Shown here: piece after piece, positions 11,402 to 22,511 of the stretch
Layout of the letters: each line of letters opens with the position of its first letter
Position numbering within the stretch: position 1 is the first letter of the stretch
Source: Juglans regia
Lineage: Eukaryota; Streptophyta; Magnoliopsida; Fagales; Juglandaceae
Length of the DNA: 64,000 nt
NCBI RefSeq assembly: GCF_001411555.2
Contig: NC_049903.1
Span: 11,714,362 to 11,778,361 of the forward strand
Direction: 5' to 3'
Program-made: the position numbers and the translations under genes
The notes under the pieces: model-generated
What the model was told of the DNA's origin: nothing
The model's input: only the letters and a program-made list of their open reading frames with translations
Databases searched by the model: none

Positions 11402-12132
11402 GGATATGTTTGGGTATTGAGAATATTTGAGAAGTGTTAAGAATGTTTGTGAATAGTTATGAGTAGAGATTTGAGTGAGTTTGTGGGTCCCATTCAGCGT
11501 ATTTTGAGTTATTTGGTTGTGTGAAGTATGTTGAGCTATTGATTATTGGATAGGTAGTTGAAAAATGCGTGGGTCCCATAAATATTATAGTGATTTTATT
11601 TTTAGTAATAAATATTATAGTGATTTTATTATAGCGATTTTTTAGTATTAGTAAATATTATAGTGATTTATTTTTTATTTATATATTAGTGATAAATATT
11701 ATAGTGATTTTATTTTTTATTTATATATTGTAGTGATTTTATTTTTTATTTATATATAATAGTGATAAATATTATTGATTTTAATTTTTATTTATATATA
11801 ATAGTGATAAAAATTATAGTGATTTTATTTTCTATTTATATATAATAGTGATAAATATTATAGTGTTTATTTATATTTAATAGTGATAAATATTATAGTG
11901 ATTTCATTTTTTATTTATATTTAATAGTGATAAATATTGTAGTGATTTTATTTTTATTTATATATAATAATAATAAATATTATAGAATGTTTGTGAATAG
12001 TTATGAGTAGAGATTGAAGTGCGTTTGTGGGTCCCATTGAAAGTATTTTAAGTTGTTTGGCATGTAGAGTATTTCCAATAGTACAAGAATACTTGAAAAG
12101 TACTGAAGTATGTTGGCTACCCAAACACAGCC
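11402..12132. mobile_element. PIF/Harbinger-like non-autonomous element 2, adjacent to element 1
   Basis: It has the same ends and interior units as element 1 but is half as long because the internal array is shorter. The left end is 'ggatatgtttgggtattgag'; the right end on the minus strand is 'ggctgtgtttgggtagcc'. Flanks are TAA at 11399-11401 (shared with element 1) and TAA at 12133-12135. One copy therefore inserted into the TAA at the edge of the other. Confidence 0.8.
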
Positions 12133-12215
12133 TAAGTCTATCTCCTATTAGGAGTCTGAATCTCTTCTTGACTTTATCTCTTAGTTAAAATTATGGGGCT
12201 CAAATATTCCTTCCA
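12133..12215 (+). repeat. LTR-like direct repeat, copy B (right part)
   Basis: It resumes copy B after the Harbinger-like pair: 'gtctatctcctattaggag', 'cttgactttatctcttag' and 'ggggctcaaatatt'. Similarity to copy A stops at about 12215. Confidence 0.55.
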
Positions 12216-13344
12216 GAAGTATTTTTCCAAAACTAATGGCTAGCAAGAAGTTAATTGGATACGTAATGCAAAGTTAACCCAACAATTAACTTAAGACAGC
12301 AAAAAGCGATTTCAGATACCAAACTCTCATTCCACTTCTATCCCATTTTGATGATTAGTGACATTATCCATCAACCATCGAATTTTTTCTTTAAATAAGG
12401 ATATGGATCGATGTTGCAAAAGTGATCCAAAAGTGATATAAAGTATCATATTGTACAAAAATATATAATCTATTTTCATTAAATGATATATTATATTAGA
12501 TAATAAATTAAAAGAGAATCAGGATGATCTTGAAGATTATTTAAAAACAAAGGATGTTGATGATCTAGACTGTTTATTTAATTAAAATAACTATAACATG
12601 CATTCACATGATTAACTACAGTAGAAAATATCAACTCATATATATCATGACTTGCTGGTGGGTACGTAGAAGACGAGTGAAGCGAATTAGAATTTTGCAA
12701 TAAAAATGAAACTCCTTTAGCCCCTTACGTGACGTTGCCTAGCTAGCTTTAATTAAGTTGATTGACTAGACGTGTGTGTGTGTGTGTATTGTCGATTGAA
12801 ATCATGTGGTAAGTCCTATTTGGGAAAGGTTGTAGATCACTTACTTTTTACTAGTACTAATTTCTTAATTTCTCTCAAGTACTAGTGAATATTTTACTTT
12901 GATGAGCAGTTTTCGTTTTATGCAGAAAACTCCACCGACCGTAGTACCATATTATCTTTCGTCACATAGAAAACATGGCCACTTCTATAATTGTCTAACC
13001 CCCACTATCTATCTTTCGATCTCATCTAAGAAAGATGTGCAAGATGATAAAACAGCCATGATTAAAAATGTCTTCTTTTAATATCGATGTGGGGCTCAGC
13101 TGCTTCATTTTGTCTTCCTGCTAGTCTTTTCTAATAATTTATTAGATAGTGCTACTGGGACCGATATGTAAATATATATTTTTTTTTTATTTTCCTTTTT
13201 TTTAAATTACTTTTTACACAATTTTAAATATTTTTAAAAAATAAAAATATATATTCATTCACTAATATTCACTTTTTTAATTATTAAGTAAAAAAAAATT
13301 AAAAATTAAAAATTATAATATTGAGATTTTCTAGTATGCTTATA
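12216..13344. other. Gene-free stretch with an AT-rich MITE-like segment
   Basis: There is no supported gene; a 60-codon frame at 12899-13081 has no recognisable domain. It includes a short (GT)n at about 12773-12788 and an AT-rich T-then-A foldback at about 13140-13330 like the one at 6185-6396. Confidence 0.45.
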
Positions 13345-13708
13345 TTTTTATTATTGGAATTATAATTTTAGACCTTTACTCATATTTGTTATTTTATGAT
13401 TTGTAATATTGGTTTTATTATATGTTAAAATTTGAAAAATGTTGATATATATTTTTTAAGATATTGTGGTTATTAATAAATATAAATTTTAATTTTTATA
13501 TAAAATTATGTTAATTAGGTCAAATGAATTATGTATTTTAGTTCAACCCATTTACATGAAGTAAACAAATTTAAATGAGTTGGATTAAGATTTGGAAGTT
13601 GACATATTTAACATAACGAGTTGAGTTAAGATTGATCTATATAGTTGAATGTTCATAAGTTAACACAACACAAATGTGATCTAAAAACACAATCATTTGC
13701 CACCCCTA
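13345..13708. mobile_element. hAT-type non-autonomous element, left-truncated copy
   Basis: It aligns in order with the complete element at 52554-53200: 'atttgttattttatgattt', 'gtaatattggttttattat', 'aaaattatgttaat.aggtca', 'gacctatatag' variants and a right terminus 'ttgccaccccta'. That terminus reads TAGGGGTGGCAA on the minus strand, a typical hAT end. The left third is missing. Confidence 0.65.
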
Positions 13709-14733
13709 TTATATATCAATATAACAAGATAACAATTCATAAATTCCAGCTTGGTTTGTTTAGCACGTAAAATCATCTCAATTTATATTATTTAGTTTTA
13801 TTTAATTATTATAATTTTTTTTAAATTTATAAATAAAATATAATAAATAATATCAAATCTTAAAATTTGAAAATAAAAATAATATTTTAATTAATTTTTA
13901 ATTTCCATCTTATCTAATCTAAATCACGCGCACGCGCACGTCGGTAGGTGTGGTCAAAGGATAGTCTCGACTGTTCCTATATATTATGAAGATAGAACCT
14001 ACTCAATCAATTCACATGACAAGATATTGCATTGTCCTAATATTTTATTTTATTTTATTTATTTATTGATTTATATGACATGCTATTCTGAGCCGTTAAA
14101 TCGCATGCATTATTGTTCAATTCTCTGTCATCTGAAAGTCCTGCTTTCAATTTCAGTGGAAGTACCAGTCTTTTCTCTGTAACTCGTGATTCGAGGTGAT
14201 CAGTACGTCCCATTTTATTTTCCATACAGAAAACTTTAAAAAACCAAAAACCATGCAACAGTATCCACACAATTCCCCACTGCCCTTTCCCCTTACCAAC
14301 CACACAAACGTACGAGTGCAGATCTAGCAAGCATATCATTTATGTTTAATTTTCACAAAAACATGTATACTTTAAATTTATTCTGAGACGTCTGGGGTAC
14401 GGTCTCTTCAGTGTTTGTGGTTTTATAGTTATTAATGTGATTATTTGTAATTATTAATATCCATAACACGATCTCATACTCTTCTTTCTTGAAAAGATAG
14501 AGATGACCTTTAAGTTCTGTTTTACAGAATGCTTTCTCTGTTATGAGAGAATTTGATTAGAAGTTAAGACAATATCCACCATAAAAAAATTTATGTGTGA
14601 AAAAGTCCCAGAACTGGTGCATAAGTTGGCTTATAGATTGGATTTTCTATGTATTGAATTTTTTTATATTTATAAGTCACATTTGTAACTTCAGTTTATT
14701 TCAAAAAAATAAAATTATTATGAGACAAGCTGG

Positions 14734-14778
<45 letters not shown>

Positions 14779-15325
14779 TTACTACATTAATTTACCACCA
14801 TGCATTTCATCTATCCGGCCAATCATTAAGAAAAGTGTTATAATTGTGAAGATATTTTATAAAAATAAATTTATAAATTAATATGATTTGATGTAATACG
14901 TTGAATCTATTAATTTATAATAAAAATAATTTTATAATCTGATATGATCAAAGCATTTCTCTTTAATAAAAGATCAAAGAACTACATTTTGATTAATAAT
15001 AAGCATTCCGTATTAAATTAATCATGTGTATCTATATAGTCATCAATAGATACATATATATTGTCGGTTTGAAAAGTATACATGTTTGGTCTCTCTGGAT
15101 TATATTTCAATTCAATATCATTTATCGATTATATTTCAATCACTTCATCATCAACATGCATATATGAGGGTATTATTATTTATAAATGAAGAAAACACAG
15201 AGTTCGTGGGTGGGATCCCACTGCTAATTTTAGACTGAAAAATCATTTTCAAGAAAGGGAGAGAAAAGAAAGATGTGCCCTTTTTGTGACTTTGATTTAC
15301 AATATATAAATATATATATAAATAT

Positions 15326-15358
<33 letters not shown>

Positions 15359-16299
15359 TTTATATAAGCGTCCAAGTAATCTTTTAGAAGAATTATATAT
15401 GAAGGGAATAATTAATTATTTTTGGGCAACCTACGATGATCTAAATAATGTAAGTGGGACTTTTTGCTCCCCCACCTCCACTTTCCTCTCTCTATCATTA
15501 TTCAACCTAACTTGTAACTGTCGTTACACATAAATATATACAGAACACCTTTTACAAAGTTATGGCCAACATTGATTCTCCGGCAAAATAGGAATTATAA
15601 AATATTTATTAAAAATATGAAAACAAACACTACTCTTAAAGATTTCGTTGTCACGATTCATTAGCTAGCCGGGCGGCAGCATCATGTACGTCCAAGTTAT
15701 TGTCCTGTGACTCATGCTTTTGTTGGTTGGAACAAGAGAATATTGTGTGGAACAAATTGCACCGTCAACAAAAAGAAAATAATCCTTTCGTACAAGTGGG
15801 CCGGGAAGACTCATCATGTATTAAAACAATCAAATAATTTTTAGTAATTATATATATTAGACCATCCATCATTTATATTAAGTGCATAGTAATTTGTAAA
15901 ATCAAAAGATAAATGATATATTGTTAATAATATAATACAAATAATAAAAATCTATATTTTCTCATCAGCTTAAGCTTTTGGGATAAGTAGTGATTAAATA
16001 TTCCACGTGTTGGACCTATTCATTGAGGAAGATACTGGCTCATACGTGAGAGAAAATGTTGAAAATATAATACAAATAATAAAAATCTATATCTTCCTAT
16101 CAACTTAACCTTTTGAGACAAGTGGTGATTTCACATATATTCATAGTTTTAGAATGTGCAAGTCTACAAAAATGGATAAATCTGAAACTCACATAAAAAA
16201 TTATTTTTTTAATAATATATTCTATTTTTTTAAAATAATATGTGAGACTTACATGTTTTAAACCTCCATTTTGGAGGTTTGGGCGTTATGTCATCAGGT
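13709..16299. other. Gene-free AT-rich stretch
   Basis: No supported gene. It contains a weak 'gagat/catctta' MITE-like segment at 13765-13925, (TA)n at 14739-14775 and an AT/ATAA array at 15301-15366. A diverged direct repeat ('aatataatacaaataataaaaatctata' region) lies at about 15930-15990 and 16065-16130; a relative lies at 22570-22640. A 94-codon minus-strand frame at 14055-14339 matches no family I recognise. Confidence 0.45.
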
Positions 16300-16307
16300 C
16301 ATATACC

Positions 16308-17187
16308 TAGGGCTATAATCGAGTCGAGTTGAGTCGATTTTTGGCTTGCTTAGCTCAGCTCGACTCAAAATATTCGAGCTCGAATTTTTTTTTTCTTAGT
16401 TTGAGCTCGACTCGATAAACTAAACTCTCAACTCGAGCTCATCCCACAAATGAGTTCGAGTTCGAGTTGATCCGAGCTCGAACTGTTTATTTTTTTAATT
16501 TTTTTAATCATTAATAAATTAAATAAATAATAAATAATAAAAAATATAATATTAAATTTATACAACTAACAAGTAGAATCTCTATTGAATTATAAAATTT
16601 TAAAAAATTTATAAATAATTAATATTTAATTAGTTGATATTTATCCAAAATAACAATACATTATATGTCTACATATATTATTAATACATACACTTAATAT
16701 GATAGCATATATCTATTTCATATATGGTTCTCACATACTAGTATATGAAATTATTACATTTTATCGATTAATTATTATACAAATTATAAAATATATTTAT
16801 GAAGTATATTCACTATATAGACATAAATAATTAAATTACATATTATATATTTAATTATGAAAGTGGTATGCTTATATTATTAATTACTATACATATATAT
16901 ATGTGTGTGTGTGTGTATACATAGATGTATGCATATATTTATCAATATATAAATGAGTTTTAATCGAGTCGAGCTAATGAGTCGACTTGAGCATAAACGA
17001 GCGAGCCTTAACAAGTTTTAGCCGAGTCGAGTCAAGTCGAGTTTTGTCGGATATGTATCATTTACAATTCGAGCAGGTATTTATTTTCATGAACGAGCTT
17101 TTTTTTTTTCACGAGTTGAGTTTGATTCGAGTTTGACCGAACGAGTACTGAGCGGGCTATTTAACAGCTGGTTCATTTACAGCCCTA
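16308..17187. mobile_element. hAT-type non-autonomous element with 8-bp target duplication
   Basis: The left end is 'tagggctataatcgagtcg'; the right end on the minus strand is 'tagggctgtaaatgaacc'. The flanking 8 bp 'catatacc' is identical on both sides (16300-16307 and 17188-17195). Both subterminal regions are packed with 'gagtcgag', 'cgagctcga' and related motifs in both orientations, which are likely transposase-binding sites. The centre is AT-rich and non-coding, with a short TA/TG array near 16893-16918. The element is 880 bp. Confidence 0.9.
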
Positions 17188-17574
17188 CATATACCTTTGG
17201 CACATGTTTTAAAACTTTATCTAACATTATTCTTAATAAATAAAATAGGAATCCATTCACAATATAATATCTTTTTGGTGGTCAAATATAATTATTTTTA
17301 AGAAAAGACGGATAGGAATATGATTGATCATAAAAAGACCAACTCAAATTGGGGGTGGATCTTTTATGATGTGAAGCGTGAACAAAAACAATATATACAT
17401 GACTTATCGTCCAAATAAATTTGAAACTTGTGGTAAAAAAAAAATTATTGATATACATATAATATATTTTATAACACATGTTTAAAAGTGAGAATATTTT
17501 TTATAAAGTAATGCTTTTTTTATAAAGTATTTTACTAAATTATTTTTTATTTTAAAATATAATTATGTAATGAG

Positions 17575-17945
17575 AAATGCTTTGGGTCCCGAATTCGAAT
17601 TCGAGATCCAAAAAATGTCTCGAAATGGGACTTTTTTCTTTTTTACAGAATGATTAAAAAAATATTTTTTAATGATGTTGTGAATTTTTTATTTTTTTTA
17701 ATCCTGAATTTGATACCTGGCCGGACTCTTACATAATATATTGTAAAGGACACTGCTATGGGTTCCGAATTCGGGATCCATTTTGTGTCCCGAATAAGCT
17801 TTTTATTTTTTTATGTATTTTTTTAATCATCATAAATATTAAAAAAAAATAAAAAAATACAATATCATTAAAAATATATTTTTTTAATCATTCAATGAAA
17901 AAAAAAAAAAAATTACATTCGGGACAGACAAAGCATTTCCCTATT
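17575..17945. mobile_element. Two adjacent AT-rich MITE-like elements with 'gaattcgggatcc' ends
   Basis: The first (about 17575-17715) starts 'gaaatgctttgggtcccg'. The second (about 17752-17945) starts 'ctgctatgggttccg' and ends 'gacaaagcatttccc', whose reverse complement matches the start of the first. Each has a T-rich then A-rich core with 'aatcatcataaatatt' or a variant. They look like one family, one copy right-truncated. No clear target duplication was found. Confidence 0.5.
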
Positions 17946-19721
17946 GTAAAAGATGACATGTATTTATCATTTTTTTTAAAAAAAAAATGATTGGGTATTT
18001 CGTTTCGGGATCCGATTTCTGTCATCTTTTGAATCCCATCATGTCAAACCCCCCCGCGCGCTAATGTCGGGTTTGACCCTTATTTAATTGGTTGGATGCC
18101 TCTTCGAATAAAAGCTCCCTTTCTCTTTGTAACCGACCATTGTGGGGGTATTTCGGATCTTTTTAGTTCACGCGCCTCAATCACCAAACTATGCCTGAAT
18201 CAACTCACATGTTACGATTATTATGGGAATAATTTTATTGACCCATGATTTATGCATACATTTTGAATATATACCATGTCTAATTATCATTTTTAATTAA
18301 TGTATAAAAACCATTTAACGATGAGTTTATGCTAAATTCTTGTGCTTTAATTTAATTACTATCATGGAAATCATATGATGAGGTCAAAAAATATAATGAA
18401 GTTAAAAGTTGAATAAAATATTATTAAAATATTATTTTTTTAATATTATTATTATTTTAAGATTTGAAAAAAATAAATTACTTATTATATTTTACGTAAA
18501 AATCTAAAAAAATTATAATGATGAGATAAAATGAGATAAAATACTTCTACTATTCAAAAGGCACCTTAATAATGCTGGATATAATTTTAGAATGTACAAG
18601 TCTTGCACATTCTTTTCAAAAAAGTGAGTTCTATCGTAAAAAAAAAAAAAAAAAAATTGTAGTCTTGCACTTTTTTGAAAAAGTAAGTTCCATAATAATA
18701 AAAAAAAAAAAAAAAAATCTTTTATGTAAAACTCATCTTTTTCCATATTTTTAAAAAGAGAGTTAACGGAACTTCCTTACTTTAAAAAGATCATTTTCTA
18801 GAAAGATTTGATTGGACATTTTGTTTCTTTAGATTTTTTTCATTGAACCATGGATAAATAAAATATCTTACTTTGATTATTTTTCTAAGAGAGCTTTATG
18901 CATTGATTTTGTCCTTTTTTTTTTTTTGAAAACATGCATTGATTTTGTCCTTGATTGCCTTAAAGCTCTAGCTAGCTAGCTAGCTAGGAACTCACTGCAA
19001 TAAAAGCTTATGTTAATTTTTCTATTGAGTTCATTGTGCCATGGCGCCTCATCAACTCGGTTATCCAATGGCAGTGGGAATGACAATGACAAAAACTACT
19101 GTACTACTTTCCACAAAATGGACAAAGTGTTTTCTCTACACATGCAACAGGAGGAACATCATGTGATTAGTAACTATATATGGTATAAGTATTGGCATAA
19201 CATTCATAATATATATGTCAAATTCATACCTTAATTGAAACTTGGAAGAACATCCCCCCCCCAAAAAAAAAAAACAAATATGTAAAAAATTTGCAGCAAA
19301 ATTCAAATTTCATGGCAGAACATCCACACAAGTAGTACGTGCTAATAAACAAAACATGATGTTGCACAAAATTATTATTTACATGTGGGAGTAACATGAA
19401 GATCAGGAAGATCTAAGAGGTAGAGATGATCTCCATACCACGCACGTACAGAAAATGAATCCAAAAGCAAATTAAAAGTACAGAAACCAGCTGAGCTCGA
19501 AATCTACCACCAGGGCATAAAGCTACAAGCTGGGTCCCGAAAGAAAAAAACCTAATAAAACTAAAATGGGAGTAGGGTTTTAAATGTTGAAGGAGAATCC
19601 GGGGACCAGTCTCCAAGCATCCCTCTGGTGAAATTCTCCCTCTCCCTAATTGGATTGTACTCAAACTTATTCAAAACAAAGCAAACGAGTAAACGTCATC
19701 GCCCACCACCCGTGTGTATAC
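17946..19721. other. Gene-free stretch downstream of NCED
   Basis: No supported gene. It contains a MITE-like segment with 'gatgagataaaatgag' at about 18380-18580, two long A-runs at 18640-18657 and 18700-18717, a 19-bp direct repeat at 18898-18952 and a (CTAG)n run near 18967-18986. The last 300 bp before 19722 presumably include the NCED 3' UTR. I did not find a clear poly-A signal on the minus strand. Confidence 0.45.
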
Positions 19722-21545
19722 CTATGCCTGATTTTTCAAGTCCTTTGATTCTATAAACGTGCCATGAAAACCATACGGCACCCTCGAAGGTAGCTTTACT
19801 GATGCTTCTAGCTGTAAATTCATGGCGTTCACAATCTGGAGCTCGGATTTCCATGTCCTCTCGTCGTGTACAAAAGCAAGAATATACCCATCATCTTCCT
19901 TTTCTGAATTGGGGTCTCTTGGCAAGAAAAATGGCTCCCCACCATATCTTCTATCGCCGTAAATATACTTTTTTACGTCCCCAGTTGAAAAATCGACCTT
20001 GGCGAAGCCGGATACCTTTGGCCACGGTTCAGCAATGGCGAGGTAACCGTACCTTGTTTTCCTCCCGAGCTTGTTCCGGTTCACCATCCCGACCTCTAAG
20101 TTCACCTGCTCGGATTCCGAAAGTATCGGTCGGCGGGTGGACTCTCCAGTCTTCAAATTGAGTCTGATCTCAGAGAGCACACTCTTCAAGCTCTCATCGC
20201 ATTCATTGAAGATGGAATCCGGAGGTGTCATGCATGACCCGATCACCACCACCTCATCTGACTCCGGCTCCTCCCAAGCATTCCACAAGTGAAAGCAAAA
20301 GGTGTCTGGGGACTCAACCCATATAATATCCGAGGCATTACGGGCATTCTTCGAGAGAATTCCGAACCGTGATTTCTTGTTCTTGTCATACATCACGGGA
20401 GAGCCACCTCTAATCATTTCCTGGAGCTTGAACACCATTTGTTGGTCTGGAATCACCACGAAATTCTCAGTGATTGCGAAGTCATGCATCATGGTAGGCA
20501 CCGGCACTGGAATTTCAACGTCCGGGGACTTCTTTCCATCCTGAGAGAACCTGAAATACTTGAGATACGGCTTCTGGATGACATCGTAGCTGAGAGCAAA
20601 GAGTTCTTTGGTAACAGGGTCGACCTTCGGATGAGCAATCATGGTGGAGTGAAGTTGGTTTTCAAAATTGTATCGGCCTACACTTTCGAGGTCACCCAAG
20701 GAAGAGATTCGGACCTGATATGGCAAATCGTCCTCCGACATGGCGAGCAGTCTGTCGTTGAAGTACACTAATCCAGCGTTGGCGACTCCGGTACCCTGGT
20801 TGTGGTCGACCAGCCCGAAAAGCCCTCGAGCGTAGAATAAAAGAAGGCGCGCGACACCAGAGTGTCCATGGAGCTCACCTATGGCCTTTGGGAAGACCGG
20901 GCGGCCGAGTTCTCGCTCTTGGACGAGTCTTTGCGTCTCGGTGAACCGGCATGCGTAGCTGACGGAGCCGCCACTGATGGTGACGGCATGAACCATGCCG
21001 TCACCGTCGAAGAGGTGGTGGCCAGCAACGGGTTCAAATAGAGGGTTGGCTCCGTTGCGGAGGTACACGCCATTAATGCATTCGGGGATTGTGCCGGTGA
21101 TCGGAAGTGATTGCCGAACAGGCTGTTCAGGTACCGGAGCGAAGTTTCCTGCAATCTGAAATCTTGGGTCGGCAGTTTTCGGAAGTGATTGTTGGCTCTC
21201 GCGTGAGAGCAACGCGCCTTCCGCCATGTCCAAGGCCACGGCCGCAGCTCTTTGTAGTAAATTCCACTGTGGACTTTGTTTGGTTTTGGGTTTGACGGTG
21301 GTGTCTTTTTTGGTAGTTACAGGGTGTTGGTACCCCTGCCGTTTTGGGAAATGAAGCACCGAAGGAGAGTTTAAAGCGCAGTGTATGCGAATGCTGACTC
21401 TACTACTGTTGTGCTTCTTCTTCAAGGAGACGGACCTTGATGGAAAGCCCAAATCCACTAGTGATGAAGAGGAATACAAAGATGTGTGAAGTATTTGGGC
21501 TTTAGCCCAACTACTAGAGCTGGGTGGAGATAAAGCAGCAGCCAT
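19722..21545 (-). CDS. NCED: 9-cis-epoxycarotenoid dioxygenase, chloroplast (NCED)
   Basis: The product cleaves 9-cis-violaxanthin/9'-cis-neoxanthin to xanthoxin in plastids, the rate-limiting step of abscisic acid synthesis. The gene is a single uninterrupted frame of 607 residues, as is usual for NCEDs. Residues 1-70 are Ser-rich with basic residues and fit a chloroplast transit peptide. An amphipathic stretch '[15 protein letters not shown]' follows, as in the membrane-contact helix of the family. The RPE65-type beta-propeller keeps all four iron ligands: His305 (TMIAHPK), His354 (MMHDFAI), His419 (CFHLWNAW) and His594 (YGFHGTF), with spacing matching maize VP14. The frame stays open upstream to 21596, but that codon is TTG. 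The ATG at 21545 in 'aaagccatggct' is a good plant start context and gives the usual length. I see no damage. Overall similarity recalls Arabidopsis NCED3 and avocado NCED1; which paralogue it is cannot be settled here. Confidence 0.97.
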   Translation of the reverse strand: MAAALSPPSSSSWAKAQILHTSLYSSSSLVDLGFPSRSVSLKKKHNSSRVSIRIHCALNSPSVLHFPKRQGYQHPVTTKKDTTVKPKTKQSPQWNLLQRAAAVALDMAEGALLSRESQQSLPKTADPRFQIAGNFAPVPEQPVRQSLPITGTIPECINGVYLRNGANPLFEPVAGHHLFDGDGMVHAVTISGGSVSYACRFTETQRLVQERELGRPVFPKAIGELHGHSGVARLLLFYARGLFGLVDHNQGTGVANAGLVYFNDRLLAMSEDDLPYQVRISSLGDLESVGRYNFENQLHSTMIAHPKVDPVTKELFALSYDVIQKPYLKYFRFSQDGKKSPDVEIPVPVPTMMHDFAITENFVVIPDQQMVFKLQEMIRGGSPVMYDKNKKSRFGILSKNARNASDIIWVESPDTFCFHLWNAWEEPESDEVVVIGSCMTPPDSIFNECDESLKSVLSEIRLNLKTGESTRRPILSESEQVNLEVGMVNRNKLGRKTRYGYLAIAEPWPKVSGFAKVDFSTGDVKKYIYGDRRYGGEPFFLPRDPNSEKEDDGYILAFVHDERTWKSELQIVNAMNLQLEASVKLPSRVPYGFHGTFIESKDLKNQA

Positions 21546-21665
21546 GGCTTTGGGTGTTTTCTCTCTCAGTAGAGTGAAGGCGAGAGAGTTTCTCAATGGC
21601 TCGTTTTGGAGAGAGAGACGGAGAGGAAAAGAGAGAGTTTTGGAGAGAACGGGAGAGAAAAGAAG

Positions 21666-21675
21666 TTATAAATAG
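21666..21675 (-). promoter_or_regulatory. Candidate NCED TATA box
   Basis: Minus-strand 'ctatttataa' lies about 120 bp before the NCED ATG. It would place transcription start around 21640-21630 and give a 5' UTR of roughly 90 bp. This is inferred from sequence and position only. A weaker alternative, 'attatatac', lies near 21910. Confidence 0.5.
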
Positions 21676-21746
21676 CCGATGGGGGGGGGGGAGAAAGAGA
21701 AGGTTTTTGTTTTGGTATGGCGTCCACCTCAGACATGTAAGAGAAG

Positions 21747-21756
21747 ACCACGTGGT
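21747..21756 (-). promoter_or_regulatory. G-box/ABRE palindrome in the NCED promoter
   Basis: The palindrome 'accacgtggt' contains a perfect CACGTG core at 21749-21754. It lies about 75 bp upstream of the candidate TATA box and 200 bp upstream of the ATG. G-box/ABRE cores bind bZIP (ABF/AREB) and bHLH factors and are common in stress- and ABA-responsive promoters. Function here is inferred. Confidence 0.55.
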
Positions 21757-21841
21757 AGTTTTGTGGAAAGGGCACTGGGGATTGACATTAGAGGTTTCCA
21801 AAATATACTGGCGTGGGGCACCCCAAACAACCACCATACAC

Positions 21842-21843
<2 letters not shown>

Positions 21844-21896
<53 letters not shown>
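21844..21896. repeat. (GA/CT)n microsatellite upstream of NCED
   Basis: About 26 units, reading as CT on the NCED coding strand, roughly 90 bp upstream of the G-box. Such CT/GA tracts are frequent in plant promoters and length-variable between individuals. Confidence 0.95.
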
Positions 21897-21898
<2 letters not shown>

Positions 21899-22464
21899 TG
21901 TTTTGGGGGTATATAATTGGAGGGGTCCTATAATGAAGGACCAATAGGAAGTCGAAACAGAGTGAGAGTCACAAAAAGGATCGAGGGTGAAAATTAAATG
22001 AGGAAGGAAGCGAGCAACTCAACTCTTATAAGTTATAATATATGTATATTTCCTTAGAAAATGTGAAGTCCTAACACCGCGTTTCTACCTCCTATTGGAG
22101 GATTCATGAGTCACTCTCCCACCCACATGGCCGTCTTTCTACTACTCTCTTTAAAACCGCGAAATCTTGGTCACTTCATGATCATCACTACTTGCCCCCA
22201 CAATTACCTCACTCTCACTCACACCCTCACACACCACACAAACTATGATCCCCCTCACTCCTCCGTTATGAGCTCTTTTATTTTTTATTTTTTAAAAAGG
22301 TACTACTGGTCTCTTCTCTATCAACATCCATGTTCATTTGGTCCCCTTTCTCTCTGCCTAGCCCATTCCTATATACCTCGATCCGATATTAGTTTTTAAC
22401 ATGCACACATGCACGCATGCATATATCTTTTTCTTGGCTCACTCATCCATTAATTACTTTAAGC

Positions 22465-22469
<5 letters not shown>

Positions 22470-22508
<39 letters not shown>
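22470..22508. repeat. (CT)n microsatellite
   Basis: About 19 uninterrupted CT units. Confidence 0.95.

Positions 22509-22511
<3 letters not shown>

Noticed and set aside
14055..14339. 94-codon minus-strand frame
   Set aside because: No recognised family, no promoter or neighbouring exon evidence; one such frame is expected by chance in this length.
19413..19664. 83-codon minus-strand frame just after NCED
   Set aside because: It lies where the NCED 3' UTR is expected and has no domain.
19802..21295. Several frames overlapping NCED on the plus strand and in other minus frames
   Set aside because: Shadows of the NCED coding sequence, with no independent motif.
21596..21944. Frames with Arg-Glu or Ser-Leu repeats upstream of NCED
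   Set aside because: They are produced by the GA/CT microsatellite in the promoter.
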